A DNA stretch of 64,000 nucleotides from Bretschneidera sinensis (taxonomy: Eukaryota > Streptophyta > Magnoliopsida > Brassicales > Akaniaceae). A program made the position numbers and the translations under genes. Location of the stretch: the NCBI GenBank assembly GCA_023935145.1, contig CM043699.1:129520536-129584535 (forward strand), in the 5' to 3' direction. Of this stretch, positions 12,887 to 25,401 are shown in pieces (position 1 is the stretch's first letter; every line of letters begins with the position of its first letter). The notes beneath the pieces were generated by a model, which worked only from the letters and a program-made list of their open reading frames with translations, was not told the DNA's origin and did not search any database.

Positions 12887-15301
12887 CTTTTGATTGCTTT
12901 TTACCATGTTATCAAAAGACTATGTCCATCACCATTCGGTGACATCTCTGATCCTTCATGTACTGGAATTTTAAGCTATTGGGGCAAGAGAGATTGTAAA
13001 TATCACTATAATAGATCTGGAAGGATAGATGCAAATGAGATTCGGAGTTTTTGTAGTTGTTCCTGCTTCTGTCCTAACCAAAATCACAGCATCTATGTTA
13101 ATGTAGTGTGAAAGTACTCTTTTAACCAAGAAATTTATATTTACGTTTAGTTGTCTAAAATAAGTTTAAAATTAAAATTGATGTAAAATCATAATTTTTT
13201 AATACAAAAGTGATTATAAAATTAAGATTTCATTTCAATTTCAAATCTAAACCTCAATTTCAAACAATCAGACAACCAAACGAATAAAATGGGATTTCCT
13301 TTCACTTTCATTTGAGCAATTATCATGCAAGAAGATCTTACCACCTACTTAAAAAAAAGTTCTTCCACGGTGACCAATAATATAATTATATTATTATAAA
13401 TATTTTTATAAAAATTTCATATTATATTAGATAATAATACAATCATGAAGGAGGACCCCTTTTACCAGTAGCAATTTCATTTTCTATTCACAAACATGAT
13501 AATTTCTAGCTAGAAAAGAATCGATTTACCAGAGACAATCAATACCGACTTGGAAAAATTCCAAGGAGATTCAGCAGTAGGGCGCCCCCATGTGATGGGC
13601 CGATTGTGCAGGGCACATGGTGGGCTCTACAAAACTATCTATTCTGCTTGTCAACTTGTCATCACCTCCCCGGTTTCTGTTTCTGTTTTTGTTTCTCCAT
13701 CAACTTCATGAAAATTTGAGACCTAACATTTTTAGCCACTAGGGGACACCAAAGAAGTGTATATTTGTTAGGTTTCTCTCATTCTAGTGGTCCAATCATG
13801 TCCAAATTTTTTAGTACAAGTGTAAATACTATGTTCAGTTAAATAGTTCAAACACTAAACTCTAAACTATAACTGAGACCTTACTTCCTTCAATCAAGTT
13901 ATGAACTTGTTGCTTTATTTTTTATTTTACTGATAAAATTAGAATGAATGGAAGATGGTTACTCTATTTAATTTGTAAATTAATGTTTTTTTAATTCATG
14001 ATTTTGACATGGATGTATCTTTTTAGAACTAAAATAAAAAACTTGAACTCTAGGATTTCACAATTTCATGAAATCATTCAAATCTTAAAAACGGGTGAAT
14101 TTAAAATATCATTTTTTTTATCTCATGTGTTTCAAATTCACAAATTTTAAGTCTTCGATAAATTAATGAATTTGAATGTTTTTGAAAAATCTCTAACTTT
14201 TGAATTATATCTAACTTTTTTTTTTGAAAAAAAAAACTATCATGAGATATAAATACATGCATTTTAAATTCGTGAATCCAAATACAATATTAATTTATGT
14301 AAAATATACCCACCAAATAAAAAATTGACACGTGGACATCCCAAAATATACTACAATGGTTTCATAATAAAAAAAACTGTTTGCTCTCTAAGAAAAGCTA
14401 AACTCCAATCAACTTTCTTAAGAACAAAAATGTTATTTCAATCTAGAGGACCATCACTTTTTCTCATCAGAGTAATATTGTACTTCGAAAATATCAGTAT
14501 GCTATATTTATGAATTCTTTCTTAGCAAACCCTACCTACATTCAAATGGTTAGGGATTGAGTTCTTGCAGACCTCAGCCAGCTAGGATGTGATGTTGATT
14601 TACCATTTAATTGTGGGCACTTTGCTTAGCCAAGTGATCTGCACTGTTTAAATCAGAAAAAAAAAATATAGAAAATACAGCACAATAGTTTGATTATTCT
14701 TAAATTATACAGTTTCTTAAGATAACTTTGCATTGAATGCATGACTCTTCTTGTGACCAACATACTCGATTTATATTGCTTTCCACTATTCCATCTACTC
14801 TTGTTCTACTCACAAACCACAAATGCTTCTATGGTTAGCTCAAATATTTTTTGCAATGAGTGATGGGGTGGTTCTGCCGCTTAGATTCTTCACTGCTCAG
14901 ACAACAAACTAAGACAGCAAGCATTCCAAAAGTTTCATGTGGGGAAGGAGTTGGGAGTTGAAATGGTTATTGTTGAGTCCCAAATGATTGAAGCTGATTT
15001 AATAATAAAAGGTCAATTAAAAACACCAATATATTAAGAAAACCAAATGCCCCCACATAATAAAATACGACAGAAGCAACAGTTTCATAACCAATAATGT
15101 CAAATTTGATGAGTGACAGAGAAATGCTAATGAGACGAGGCAAATCATATTTTGGGGGTATAATATTACAAGGGTTCTCAATTATAACTAGAAAAATTCA
15201 GTTCATATTTAGGTCCCTAATACTTTTTAATAATTTGACAACCACCATGTGGAGTAATTATTATTATTTTTATTTTATTTTTATAAAATGAAGTCAAGGT
15301 T
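12887..15301. other. Intergenic A/T-rich DNA
   Basis: 3' flank of the transporter pseudogene followed by A/T-rich DNA. Open frames are short and show no family resemblance. I see nothing else that can be supported. Confidence 0.5.
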
Positions 15302-15306
15302 TGAAC

Positions 15307-15650
15307 TGTTTCATGTAAAAGAAACTCTTAGAAAGAATATAACACTGAGCAAAAGTAAATAAGAAAGAGGAAATATTGATTTAATGCACTTCTTCATTCA
15401 TTAACCAATAACTTTTAAATAGGCAGTACACCAACGAATAGATCCAAACTAATAACATCAAACTCGGCACTATATATCGTGCAAGCACCACACATCATGC
15501 AAAAGAGACTATCCTATAGACTAGGTAAAACAAAAGACCATGACCATAAAAACTGGACACGTACAATGACCATAAAGCTACTAATTCAAAATATCCTATG
15601 ACCTAAACAAACTAAAAGACACAAATACTTGAGTAAAATTATTTCCAACA
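15307..15650 (-). repeat. 3' LTR of the copia element (left copy)
   Basis: TG...CA, 344 bp, paired with 19849-20192. Preceded by target duplication TGAAC. The inner side abuts the purine tract. Confidence 0.95.
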
Positions 15651-15660
15651 TTCCCTCCCT
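15651..15660 (-). other. Polypurine tract of the copia element
   Basis: On the minus strand it reads AGGGAGGGAA directly before the 3' LTR, the usual primer site for plus-strand DNA synthesis. Confidence 0.85.
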
Positions 15661-15710
15661 TAAACTGAAAGTTGTCAAACATTCAGTTTAAAGAATATCA
15701 ACAAAGAACT

Positions 15711-18700
15711 TCAAACCGAACTTTCCAAAGTGCAGACCCCGAGCAACTCCCTTAGCTTCTGAAACAAAGGCATTTTGAGAGGTTTGGTAAATATGTCAGC
15801 GATTTGGTCTTCACTTCTGCAGAAGATAAGATTAATCACTTCATCTTTCGTAAGATCCCTTAAGAAGTGATGCTTTACATCTATATGTTTGCTTCGTCCA
15901 TGCAAAACAGGATTTTTGGAAAGTTTAATTGCTGAACTGTTGTCACAATAAATTGAAGTGGCTCCTTGTTGCTTGAACTAAAGCTCTTCAAGAATTCTCC
16001 TTAGCCAAATAGCTTTACATGCACATGAAGTTGCAGCTACGAATTCAGCTTCGGTTGTTGATAAAGTGACAATTGGTTGTTTCTTTGAAGACCATGAGAC
16101 AACTCTTGAACCCAACATAAAAGCATACCCCGAAATGCTTTTTCCATCATCTTGATCTCCAGCATAATCACTATCAGTAAATCCCATCAAATCTGAATTG
16201 TCTCTGTTCTGGTAGAGCAGCCCAAAATCAGCAGTACCTTGCAAGTAATGAAAAATCCTCTTTACAGCTAGAAGATGCATCTCTCTTGGGTTCTCCATAT
16301 ATTTGCTAATAAGACTTACAACATACATTATATCAGGTCTTGTTGCGGTCAAATACATCAAGCTTCTCACAATTTGCTTATAAAGGGTGTTGTCAACCCT
16401 ACTTTCTTCAGGATCTTTGATGAGCTTCAAACCTACTTCAGTTGGTGTGCTAATAGGATTGCAATTCTTCATTTGAAACCTGTCTAAAATTTCTCGCACA
16501 TACTTCTTTTGAGAAGTAAAAATTTCAGTTGTAGATTGCACCGCTTCAATACCAAGAAAATAGTGCATCATTCCAAGATCAGACATATCAAATTCAACCA
16601 TCATAGATTTCTTAAATTTTCCAAACATGGCACTATCATTTCCAGTATAAATAAGATCATCCACATAGAAGCACACAATGAGCATCTTTCCTCCATCACC
16701 AATTTTAGTATAGAGTGTATACTCATGTGGACATTTTTTAAATCCCTCATTGGAAAAATAAGCATCTATACGACTATACCAAGCTCTCGGCGCTTGTTTT
16801 AGTCCATATAATGCCTTTGTTAATTTATACACCTTATGCTCATCCCTAATCTTAACATAACCAGGAGGTTGATCAATAAATACCTGTTCTTCCAAGTTTC
16901 CATGCAAGATAGCCGATTTCACATCCAATTGAAAGATAGGCCATGAGTTTTAAGCCGCCAATGCAATCACCAATCTGATTGTATAAAGTCATGCTACAGG
17001 AGCAAAAACTTCTCTATAGTCCACACCAAACTCTTGCTTATAGCCTTTAGTTACTAAGTGTGCCTTGTACTTGTCGACCTCGCCGTTCTCCTTCAATTTT
17101 GTCTTGTACACCCACTTGACACCAATTTTCTTGTGCCCTTTTTGAAGTTCAATCAACTTCCAAGTATTATTCCTTTCAATTGCTGCAATTTCTTCATCCA
17201 TCGCCTTTCGCCATTTTGATTCTTTGACAGCCGCTTCGAAAGTGGTAGGATCACAATATGAGAATAGAGCAAAGTGTGTAAGTGGGTCCTCAGATTGGTC
17301 AATCCCGGTTACCTCATAATCGGTCATGCATGCGGGCCTTCTTCTAGCATGTTGTGGTTGTTGTTCATCTTGAGTAGCTATTGGAACTGGTTGTTGCTCA
17401 TTCTCCACTGGCTGCTGCCTTCATCTTCTTTTTTTCCATCAAAATTAGCAAGAATTTTTTGTCCAATAACATTGTTGTTCCATAGCTAGAATCTCTCTTT
17501 ATCAAAAACTACATCGCGGCTGATAAAATTTTCTTGGTACTAGGATTGTATAACATATAAACTTTTGACTGATCATTAACACTAAGAAAAATGCATTTTT
17601 CTCCTTTGTCGTTTAACTTCTTCCTCTTCTCATCTGGGATATGGGCATAAGCAATACACCCAAAAATTCTGAAATTATCTACTGATGGTCTTCGTCCGCT
17701 CCAAGCTTTCTCTAGCGTAATATTTTGAACAGTCAGAGTGAAACTTTTGTTCAAAATATGAATGCTCCAATTAACTGCTCAGGCCAGAAATTTTTCGGAA
17801 TACCGCTCCTTATCAAAAGACTCTGCACCATATTCAGAATAATGCGATTTTTTCTCTCGGAAACTCCATTTTGTTGGGGCGTGTACGCTGCTATAAGTTG
17901 CCTCTTGATTCCATGAAACTCACAAAAATTTGCAAACTCAAGCGAGTTGTATTCTCCACCAAGGTCTGTGCAAAGAATTTTGATTGGACTTCCAACTTCT
18001 TTTTCAACAAGTGCTTTATAATTTTGAAAGGCCGCAAAAGCTTCAAATTTGTTCTGCAAAAAATATACCCAAATTTTTGCGACTATAATCATCAATGAAG
18101 GTAATTATGTATCTTTTGCCTCCATTAGATGATGGATTTATTAGCCCGCGAAGATCAAAATGAACTAGCTCCAGCGGTTTCTTTGCTCTCCATGGTTTTC
18201 CTTGCAGAAATTGATTACGGTGTTGTTTACTAACAACACATTCTTCACAAACTTCGGAAGGAGCTACAATTTGAGGAAGACTAGTCACCATATTTTTTTG
18301 CTGTAGAATCTTTAATCCACCAAAGTTTAGGTGACCATAGCGAAAATGCCATAGCCATGCGGTATCCTTCAATTTTGCTGAGAAGCATGAATGAGTGGTG
18401 TTGTGGAGATAAAGCGGAAACATCCGATTTATCGTCATATTGACTTGAGCAATCAAGCCTAATTTTGCATCTTCAATTCGACATACTCCATCTTTGATAG
18501 AAATCATGTATCCTTTTTCTTCCAGCTGTCCCACACTAAGTAGATTGGTCTTTAGATCTGGCACAAAAAGAACATTAGAGATAGTGTGGATGGAATTTCC
18601 TTTGGTTTGCATAGCTACCCCTCCTTTTCTTATTACAGGAACTTTAGAATTGTCTCCAAACTTCACATCATCACAAAAGGATTCATCCAAAGCAGAGAAT

Positions 18701-19725
18701 GCAGACTTGTCTACACAGACCATCAACAAGGATACTTCTTATTCCTTTTCTGCAAAATTAGATTTCTCACCACGTCCATTGAACATGTTAGTTCTACATT
18801 CTGACTGATAATGGCCATACCTATGATATCTGTAGCACTCAACATTTGACTTGTTTGTTGACATCGGTCTGTAAGTAGTTGAATGGTGACTGCCACGTCC
18901 TTGGACGCTGCCTCGACCTTGGTAGTTGCCTCGTCCTCTTCCTCTCCACTAAGAACCGTGAAATTGGTTATCTTCAGGCTTTTGGTGTTGGAATTATTAT
19001 TGGTTTCTTTGATCCTTGTTTCCCCTGCCTCCTCCTCTTCCTCGGCCTACTGAGTTCAAGGCCGAAAATTTGTTGCTAGTTGTGAACTGCAACGCTTGCT
19101 CCTCATTCTCTTATTGTTTAAATTTTTGTTCATGAACCAACAACAAACCTTGCAGCTCATCAATTGAAAGATCATCTAGATCTTTTGATTCTTCAATTGA
19201 ACAAACCACATAATTAAATTTTGGTGTCATTGATCAAAGAATTTTTTCAATTACAGTCATGTCCTCCATCTTGTCGCCATGAATACACATCTTGTTGATG
19301 ATTGCCATTGTTCGTGAAAAATAATCTATGACTGACTCTCCCGATTTCATCTGAAGCATTTCAAACTCCATATAAAGTGCTTGAAGCTGCTGCCTCTTTG
19401 CCCTTACTGATCCCTGATACTTCTTCTTCATGGAATCCTAAATTTGCTTGCAAGTTTCTTTGCAAAGAATTTTTTCCAAGATTGACCGATCAATGGCTTG
19501 AAACAAGTAGTTCTTGGCTTTGAGATCCTTCAATCGCTGCCCTTCTATCTCTGTTCTTTGCGCATCCGTCATTGTCGTGCCTGCTGTTGGTTCTGTTATT
19601 CCATCTTAAACGACTTGCCAATAATCCTTAAACCTTAAGAAGTTCTCCATTAGCATGCTCCAATGGTCATAGTGACCATCAAAGCATGGAATTACAAGTT
19701 GCACAAAATTATTTTCAGAGGCCAT
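15711..19725 (-). pseudogene. Copia gag-pol polyprotein, degenerate
   Basis: Reading on the minus strand from the ATG at 19725: a gag of the UBN2 type (about 19230-19725), a CCHC zinc knuckle (C-x2-H/Y... pattern at about 18798-18840), a protease region (about 18600-18730), the integrase with the GAG-pre HH-CC module and core (about 17750-18400), RT with the YVDD box (about 16650-16680) and RNase H, whose STTEAE motif is at about 16055. The C-terminal part of RNase H is at 15711-15905. Several stops and frame changes break the frame, some of them TAG or TAA where the family has tryptophan or glutamine, as expected from C-to-T decay of methylated DNA. No product is expected. Open frames on the plus strand here are shadows. 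Confidence 0.92.
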
Positions 19726-19836
19726 TGCTGTTGCTACAAAAACTTTGATGAAATAGAAATGATACTGCTGCTATTCTATCTCATGAACACCCTTTTTGAC
19801 ACTCTCAACTTTTGTTTTCTTATACTCTCAACCTCT

Positions 19837-19847
19837 CTCTGATACCA
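19837..19847 (-). other. Primer-binding site (initiator tRNA-Met) of the copia element
   Basis: The minus strand reads TGGTATCAGAG one base inside the 5' LTR, the standard plant copia primer site complementary to the 3' end of initiator tRNA-Met. Confidence 0.9.
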
Positions 19848-19848
19848 C

Positions 19849-20192
19849 TGTTTCATGTAAAATAAACTCTTGAAAGAATACAGCACTGAGCAAAAGTAAA
19901 TAAGGAAGAGGAAATATTGATTTACTGCACTTCTTCATTCATTAACAAATAGCCTTTAAACCGGCAGTACACCAATGAATAGATCCAAACTAATAACACT
20001 AAACTTGACACTACACATTGTGCAAGCACCACACATCATGCAAAACAAACTATCCTATAGACTAGGTAAAAAAAAAAGACCATGACCATAAAAACTGGAC
20101 ACGTACAATAACCATAAAGCCACTAATTCAAAATATCCTATGACCTGAACAAACTAAAAGACACAAATGCTTGAGTAAAATTATTTCCATCA
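19849..20192 (-). repeat. 5' LTR of the copia element (right copy)
   Basis: TG...CA, 344 bp, followed by target duplication TGAAC. The sequence near 19970 (minus strand) corresponds to the TATA-like region of the left copy. Confidence 0.95.
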
Positions 20193-20197
20193 TGAAC

Positions 20198-21680
20198 TTG
20201 GGATTTTTTTATAAAAGAAGATGTGTGATTATCAATTCAGTTATGCTAAAAACCACATTATTATTGAGAGATAAGTCACCGAAGAGAAAGATATTGAAGA
20301 GTAGTCATGATTAATTAATGATTCTAAAGTAAGCTACAACCCCATCTTCGAGTTGCATCTCTAAAAAATGAGTTTTTGTTAAGACTTAAAACACTTGATG
20401 AAAATTGTCTAACATCATCACATAGCAATAGTGTGTCCATAAAAATTGTCAGATTACCCTTAAAACTCAAAAACGTATGGATTACTCTAAAGTTGTTATT
20501 ATTGCGATTCAATTTAGATAGCAACGCACATATAGGTTTGTTACTAGATTGAAAAAGAAAATAAAATAATGGAATAAATGTGAAACATGGTTGTTGAAGG
20601 GTTATAATAATGGAGAGAATATAATCATCGGAAGCACACTATTATGCTTTAAACACCTGCTACAAGGATTGGTTAAAGCAACAAAATTATTGATGAAGAA
20701 ACAAAAGAAGGGGAAAAAATGGGGCTAAAGACATGCATATATGTTAAATGCATGTTCCACGTAATATATGTCTAATCACAAGTTCAAGACAACGGTATAT
20801 AAGGTTATATACAAAGATTTTGTGGAATTTCATGTTTTTCTTACATATTTTAAATGAAAAGATTTAGATCAATTTTTCAAATTGGTGGATTCGATTATAA
20901 TTAAATAATAAATTCAAGGATGAAAATATAATTTACCTGAATTTTTAGCTATAATTAACCAAACATGCAATTAGGACATAAATAATAAACTTACCTACAT
21001 ACTTTTATTTTATTTTTTTAAAATGTGGGAATGAAATCTAATTGTGGAAAGCTGAGTTGCAAGTGCCAAATGATTGAATTCAATGTGATCAGATGAGGGA
21101 TTGGTGGAGAGGGAAGAATCCTGGGTTGGAATGAAATGCATGTGGGTACCCATGTGAAGGGCATTAAATTTTAAAACAAACTCAACCTCTTCAGTAAATT
21201 TTTAACATATACTTCCATATGATAATGTAGGAAGCAAACAAGAACCCATGTGAGAATCATTGACCCCCTCGAGCAATGGATATAGAGCTAAAATCCATGC
21301 AGGACTGATTATGCAGAAACAGCATTTAAAAAATTGAACTTAATATTCATTTAATTAATTATATATAGACATAGCTAACTAATCCCGGCCATTACCATAA
21401 GATTCACTAGACAAAGGTTTAAAACCAGGTGAATTTTTTGTTTCTTTACTTTTGGATATGGAAAGATTTAGCGCTAAGAAGCCAAACCCATATGAGGTAC
21501 ATTGTCTAGGAGCTATAATTAATCAGGTTCATGCATGGGGATAATCTTAATAAAGAATTATTTTTTTAAAATCATCAGTTTTTGAGGCTGCTTGTGAAAA
21601 ACCATTAGCTTTATTGCTGAGTAGGATCACACTAAATGAGTGGTTGTGATTTCAAATATCTGCCATTAAGATTTAAGAAT
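20198..21680. other. Intergenic A/T-rich DNA
   Basis: No gene, LTR end or RNA could be supported. Short open frames lack any family resemblance. Confidence 0.5.
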
Positions 21681-21831
21681 GTTTTTGGTGGATAAAATGA
21701 AAAAAAAGATAACGTGAAATTGACAAGTAAAATAATATGATATTTCATCTTACCTGCAAAGCAAGATGAATTTAACTTATTATGATCGGATGCGATATTT
21801 CATTCTCTTTTATTATGTCCACCAAACACAC
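21681..21831. repeat. Small foldback (MITE-like) repeat 1
   Basis: The left end, GTTTTTGGTGGATAAAATG, is matched in inverted orientation by the right end (CATTCTCTTTTATTATGTCC then ACCAAACAC). The ~150-bp size and A/T-rich core fit a miniature inverted-repeat element. No clear target duplication was identified, so class and exact ends are uncertain. Confidence 0.45.
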
Positions 21832-21860
21832 TTATAAAATAAAAAAATCACTATATCTTG

Positions 21861-22084
21861 TGTTTAGTTGGTAGGTATGATATGAAAAGATATAATGAAA
21901 TAGATGAGTAAGAGAATGAAATTGTTTCATTTTACCCCTAAAGTCGCATGACTTTATCTTATCATCGTAGAATGAAAATCTTCTCCTTGTCTCATCCTCC
22001 TCTTCATCGATCCCACATGTCCATCAAATGTACCCATAAGATAAAAATATCCTATAATTTTCTCATCATGTCCACCAAGCATAT
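21861..22084. repeat. Small foldback (MITE-like) repeat 2
   Basis: The left end, GTTTAGTTGGTAGGTATGAT, is an imperfect inverted match of the right end (TCATCATGTCCACCAAGC). The terminal motif (GTTTGGTGGACAT-like) is shared with the neighbouring repeat at 21681-21831, so both probably belong to one family. The unit contains several short GATAAG/CTTATC-like words. No transposase is present. Confidence 0.45.
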
Positions 22085-22710
22085 CGTATCGTTTAAGACA
22101 AAAAATAATTCAATTTGGCAAACATGAATGATCAAATCATTGAAAATTTTCAATTCTGATTAGCTTCACCTCACCATTTAATTCAGTGAGGCAAACATGC
22201 ATGAACTAAAGTTAGTCATATATACCCCAAAAAAGGAAAGAAAACCAATGAACATTATTAGCACTAATGAATACCCACTTTTCATGGCAGCAAAAACTTG
22301 ATCCTTTTATATTGCATTCATTCAACATTTCCAGTATATTAGTCTGATGGACCGATTTGTGTGTTCGAGCCATCGAAAATACAGTAAGTTAAAGCAAAAC
22401 ACTATAATGGCCACTGGAATTGCCTGATATCTACCGAGCAAAGGCTATAGACCATAGGATTGATCATGACAATGACCAAACTTATCTACGTTGCCTTTAT
22501 ACATTAGATAATAGATATGATGTTTTTAAGTATGGTCTGCTTCACAGTAACTGAGCAATCCCCACATGCTGGGGGGCAATGCCTTGCCTGTGGACCTGTA
22601 AATTAAAATTGGAACATTAGTCTTCTCTCCATTTAAGGACAACGCTTGACTACAGGTATTTTAGGCTCACATGGCAGATTAGAGGCCAGGTGTTAAAGTG
22701 ATTGTATAGG
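22085..22710. other. Intergenic DNA
   Basis: Nothing supportable in this stretch. Confidence 0.5.
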
Positions 22711-22715
22711 TAGCA

Positions 22716-23133
22716 TGTTGGGAAAATTACGCAAATTTCTCTATAAACCAGATTAGTGAGAATGCGAAATAACAGCGAAAATAACATACACAAAATTTGA
22801 TAACGGAGTTCGGGCAATTATGCCTACATATCCAGACCTGTTACAGATCGTTTTTACTAAAGGGATAAAACATACAAAGTGTTTACAACACTTACAACTC
22901 AGAACTCACACCCAATTGTATTTTTCTCTTAAGCTTTTCTCTCAAGCTCTCTCTAATACTCTACTTGGTGTGTATTACAAATGAAAGCCAAATGAGTATT
23001 TATAAGCTTCAAAAACAGGTTGCATTAATGATGGCAACTCACCATTAATATTGGCAGCTCACCATTAATGTTGGCAGCTCCAGCACATGACGTTTGCCAT
23101 TAATATTGGCAGTCTTTGTCTCCACCTTTAACA
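22716..23133 (-). repeat. Solo LTR (418 bp) with target duplication TAGCA
   Basis: It begins TGTTGGGA and ends TTTAACA (TGTT...AACA ends) and is flanked by perfect 5-bp repeats TAGCA at 22711-22715 and 23134-23138. There is no internal region, so it is the product of LTR-LTR recombination. A TATAAATA box on the minus strand near 23000 suggests that orientation. Retroelement family not determined; the GATAACGGAGTTCGGGCAAT block is widespread in plant LTRs as I remember them. Confidence 0.88.
23027..23125. repeat. Short tandem units inside the solo LTR
   Basis: Three to four copies of an approximately 22-base unit, CCATTAAT(A/G)TTGGCAG plus CTCA, lie one after another, with a more distant variant at about 23097-23115. 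This is an expansion of U3-type LTR sequence. Confidence 0.7.
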
Positions 23134-23138
23134 TAGCA

Positions 23139-25053
23139 TTTGTCTTATAGGGTCTAATAATCATCCTAATAAATTTGTTCACACAGAATTTTTTCTGGTT
23201 TTTACTGGCTTAAAAGAGCTTGAGCATTGGAGGTCGACTCATGACTTGATGGGTCAACATTAATTGGCTCATTGCAATGATATTGACTTATTGGAATTTA
23301 GGAGGAAATCTAATCAGCATGACCAAATTGAATCAGATACACTCCAAACATACACCTTGAAAGTGTATTCAATTTTTTTGAAACTTGAGTAGTAATACAC
23401 AAAAAACACAAGTAACAACATGTAGAGATGAAAACAAATTTGCGAAAAAGATTCATCGTTTGTTTGTCGTGTCTTCATTCATTATTATCTTAGTAAATGA
23501 GTCAGATGGATGTCTGGAGTCTCCCCGGTCTTTATTGTTTTGCCATATGAAGAATGTGCTTGAAAAAAGGCCATTTGATTTTCTTGGCGATGTTAAGTTG
23601 GTTTCTTACAATTATTATTATAGAGTGGTTGGTCGTGTTTATATCAATCTATACGATTAAAATGACGTGAGAGATGAGTTTGTGGTTGCGCATGTGCGTC
23701 GTCTTTTCATTCAATGTTTGCATTTATCAAGTTAATGGCGCAGGGTGGGCCATTAACTTTCTGGCCTATTTCTTGAGTGGAAAACTGGAAATCTCCTAAG
23801 AGATCCTCCAGAATCAGAGTTAAGCTAGTGGTGGATCATCAACATTAGGCCTAGCTATTAGTGATTTCTTTGACTCTTTAGAGTGTACGTAATTATGCTT
23901 TTGTTAGTTGATCGACCACTCTAATTCTGCATGTAATTTATAAACTTAATTCTCAGTTAAAATAAACCCTAATATGAATTATTTAATTGACGCTAATGAA
24001 ACACTGACCAATTACAATTCACCACACGTTCGAACTGTACAAGTTTCATGCCAAATTAAGTCAACATGAACAATTCAGGTGAAAGTAGCTCTTAACCAAC
24101 CACAAAATTAAAATGTTTAAAATTTAATAGTCTTATCCTATAATAATTGATAGCTTCCCTTTTATAATGATGCTAAGATAATGTCAATACCACGTCATGC
24201 AAAAAGAAACAAATAAAATTGAAAAAAATATATATTTTAGAGAAATTATTATATGTTTCAGACCCCATAAAGCAATACATATGTATTATGGTAATTTTTG
24301 GGAAATCGAATAATAATTTTGAAAAATCAAACTGTAATTTTTTGGCTAAACGAAATATTTTAAAATTCAGAGAAGTTACACCTCGACTTACCAAGAATTG
24401 CTACTCAACTTCCGGAGGGTTATCAAGGTGCATGTGTACTGTCCATGAGATCCAAAACACACAATAATCTCTCTTAAAATTAAGTTATCCTCATGCGAGT
24501 TGTATTATTCACAAAATGGATGTGCATGAGCGAATTCGCGTGATCCTCGCGTGTGCAACTAGCAATAAAATAAACTTTTTAAGAAATTAAAAAAAAAAAA
24601 AGGAACAGCCTAAGTTAAAGTTATAAGTCCTAGAAAGAGCCAACGCTTGAGGCCCCCTCCGACCACCTTGTCTCAAATTCCACTTCCCCATGCGCCTTAG
24701 AACATGGAGGAAATTATGGCAGCTTTCCCTTCTAACCTAAGCCTTCTCTCCCTCTCTCTCTCTCTTAAGCCAACCATAAAAGCCCTCATGCAACACCAAG
24801 CTTAACACTTGGTTTCTTGCACCAACAAAAACCATCAATCCCAAGTGATCAACTAAAGCAAGAAAAAAAGAGAAAGAAAAGAAAACCCCACTTTTTATAT
24901 ACTATCATTGCAATCAAAACCAACTACAAAAGAAAGAAAAAGCAGTTATAAGATACATCAATTTGTCCTTGTTCAAAATCAGAGGAATTTCCTTCTTTTC
25001 CCCAAAAAAAAATTAGAAACGATTTCAAAGCTGAGCAAAAAAGCATAAGAAAA
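23139..25053. other. Intergenic DNA and promoter of the DUF1677 gene
   Basis: No gene is seen to about 24.7 kb. Then a CT-rich stretch (24741-24765) and a TATATA-containing sequence near 24892 precede the DUF1677 start. These look like promoter and leader of that gene. Confidence 0.5.
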
Positions 25054-25401
25054 ATGGAGATTGAATCAGCCAAGTGTGAGTGTTGTGGATTGAAAGAGGA
25101 TTGCACCCAAGATTATATAAGTGAAGTGAAAGCCAAATTTGATGGAAAATGGCTATGTGGGTTGTGCTCAGAAGCTGTAAGAGATGAAGTTAGTAGAGGG
25201 AAGAAGCCATTTGGCATGGAAGAAGCTGTGAAAGCTCACATGTCGTTTTGTGGTAATTTCAAATCAAACCCTGCAGTTCAAGTAGCTGATGGTATGAGGC
25301 AGATGTTGAGAAGAAGGTCAGGCGAGTTTTCTTCTTCACCACATAATTCTCCGTCTTCTTCGAAGAAGTACACAAGATCGGCAAGCACAAAACTGTACTA
25401 A
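25054..25401 (+). CDS. DUF1677 family protein, single exon
   Basis: A complete 115-residue frame with a good start context (AAAATGGAG). The N-terminal half carries the conserved cysteines of the plant DUF1677 family: C8, C10, C11, C17 (CECCGLKEDC), then C35 and C38 in GKWLCGLC, and C66 in SFCGNF, suggesting a small metal-binding fold. The C-terminal ~30 residues are basic and Ser-rich. The length is usual for the short members. The biochemical role of the family is not established, so none is given. It has no introns and no lesions. The nearest upstream ORFs are not credible. Confidence 0.9.
   Translation: MEIESAKCECCGLKEDCTQDYISEVKAKFDGKWLCGLCSEAVRDEVSRGKKPFGMEEAVKAHMSFCGNFKSNPAVQVADGMRQMLRRRSGEFSSSPHNSPSSSKKYTRSASTKLY

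Larger units (their letters stand above)
15307..20192 (-). mobile_element. Ty1/copia LTR retrotransposon, full-length but decayed
   Basis: Two 344-bp LTRs (15307-15650 and 19849-20192) flank a gag-pol region on the minus strand. The 5-bp target duplication TGAAC is perfect (15302-15306 and 20193-20197). LTRs begin TG and end CA. A primer-binding site for initiator tRNA-Met and a purine tract are present. The order gag, protease, integrase, RT, RNase H is that of copia elements. By hand count the LTRs differ by about 26 substitutions plus small indels (about 7-8%), mostly transitions, so insertion was probably a few million years ago (rate-dependent). The many stops make it non-autonomous. Confidence 0.96.
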
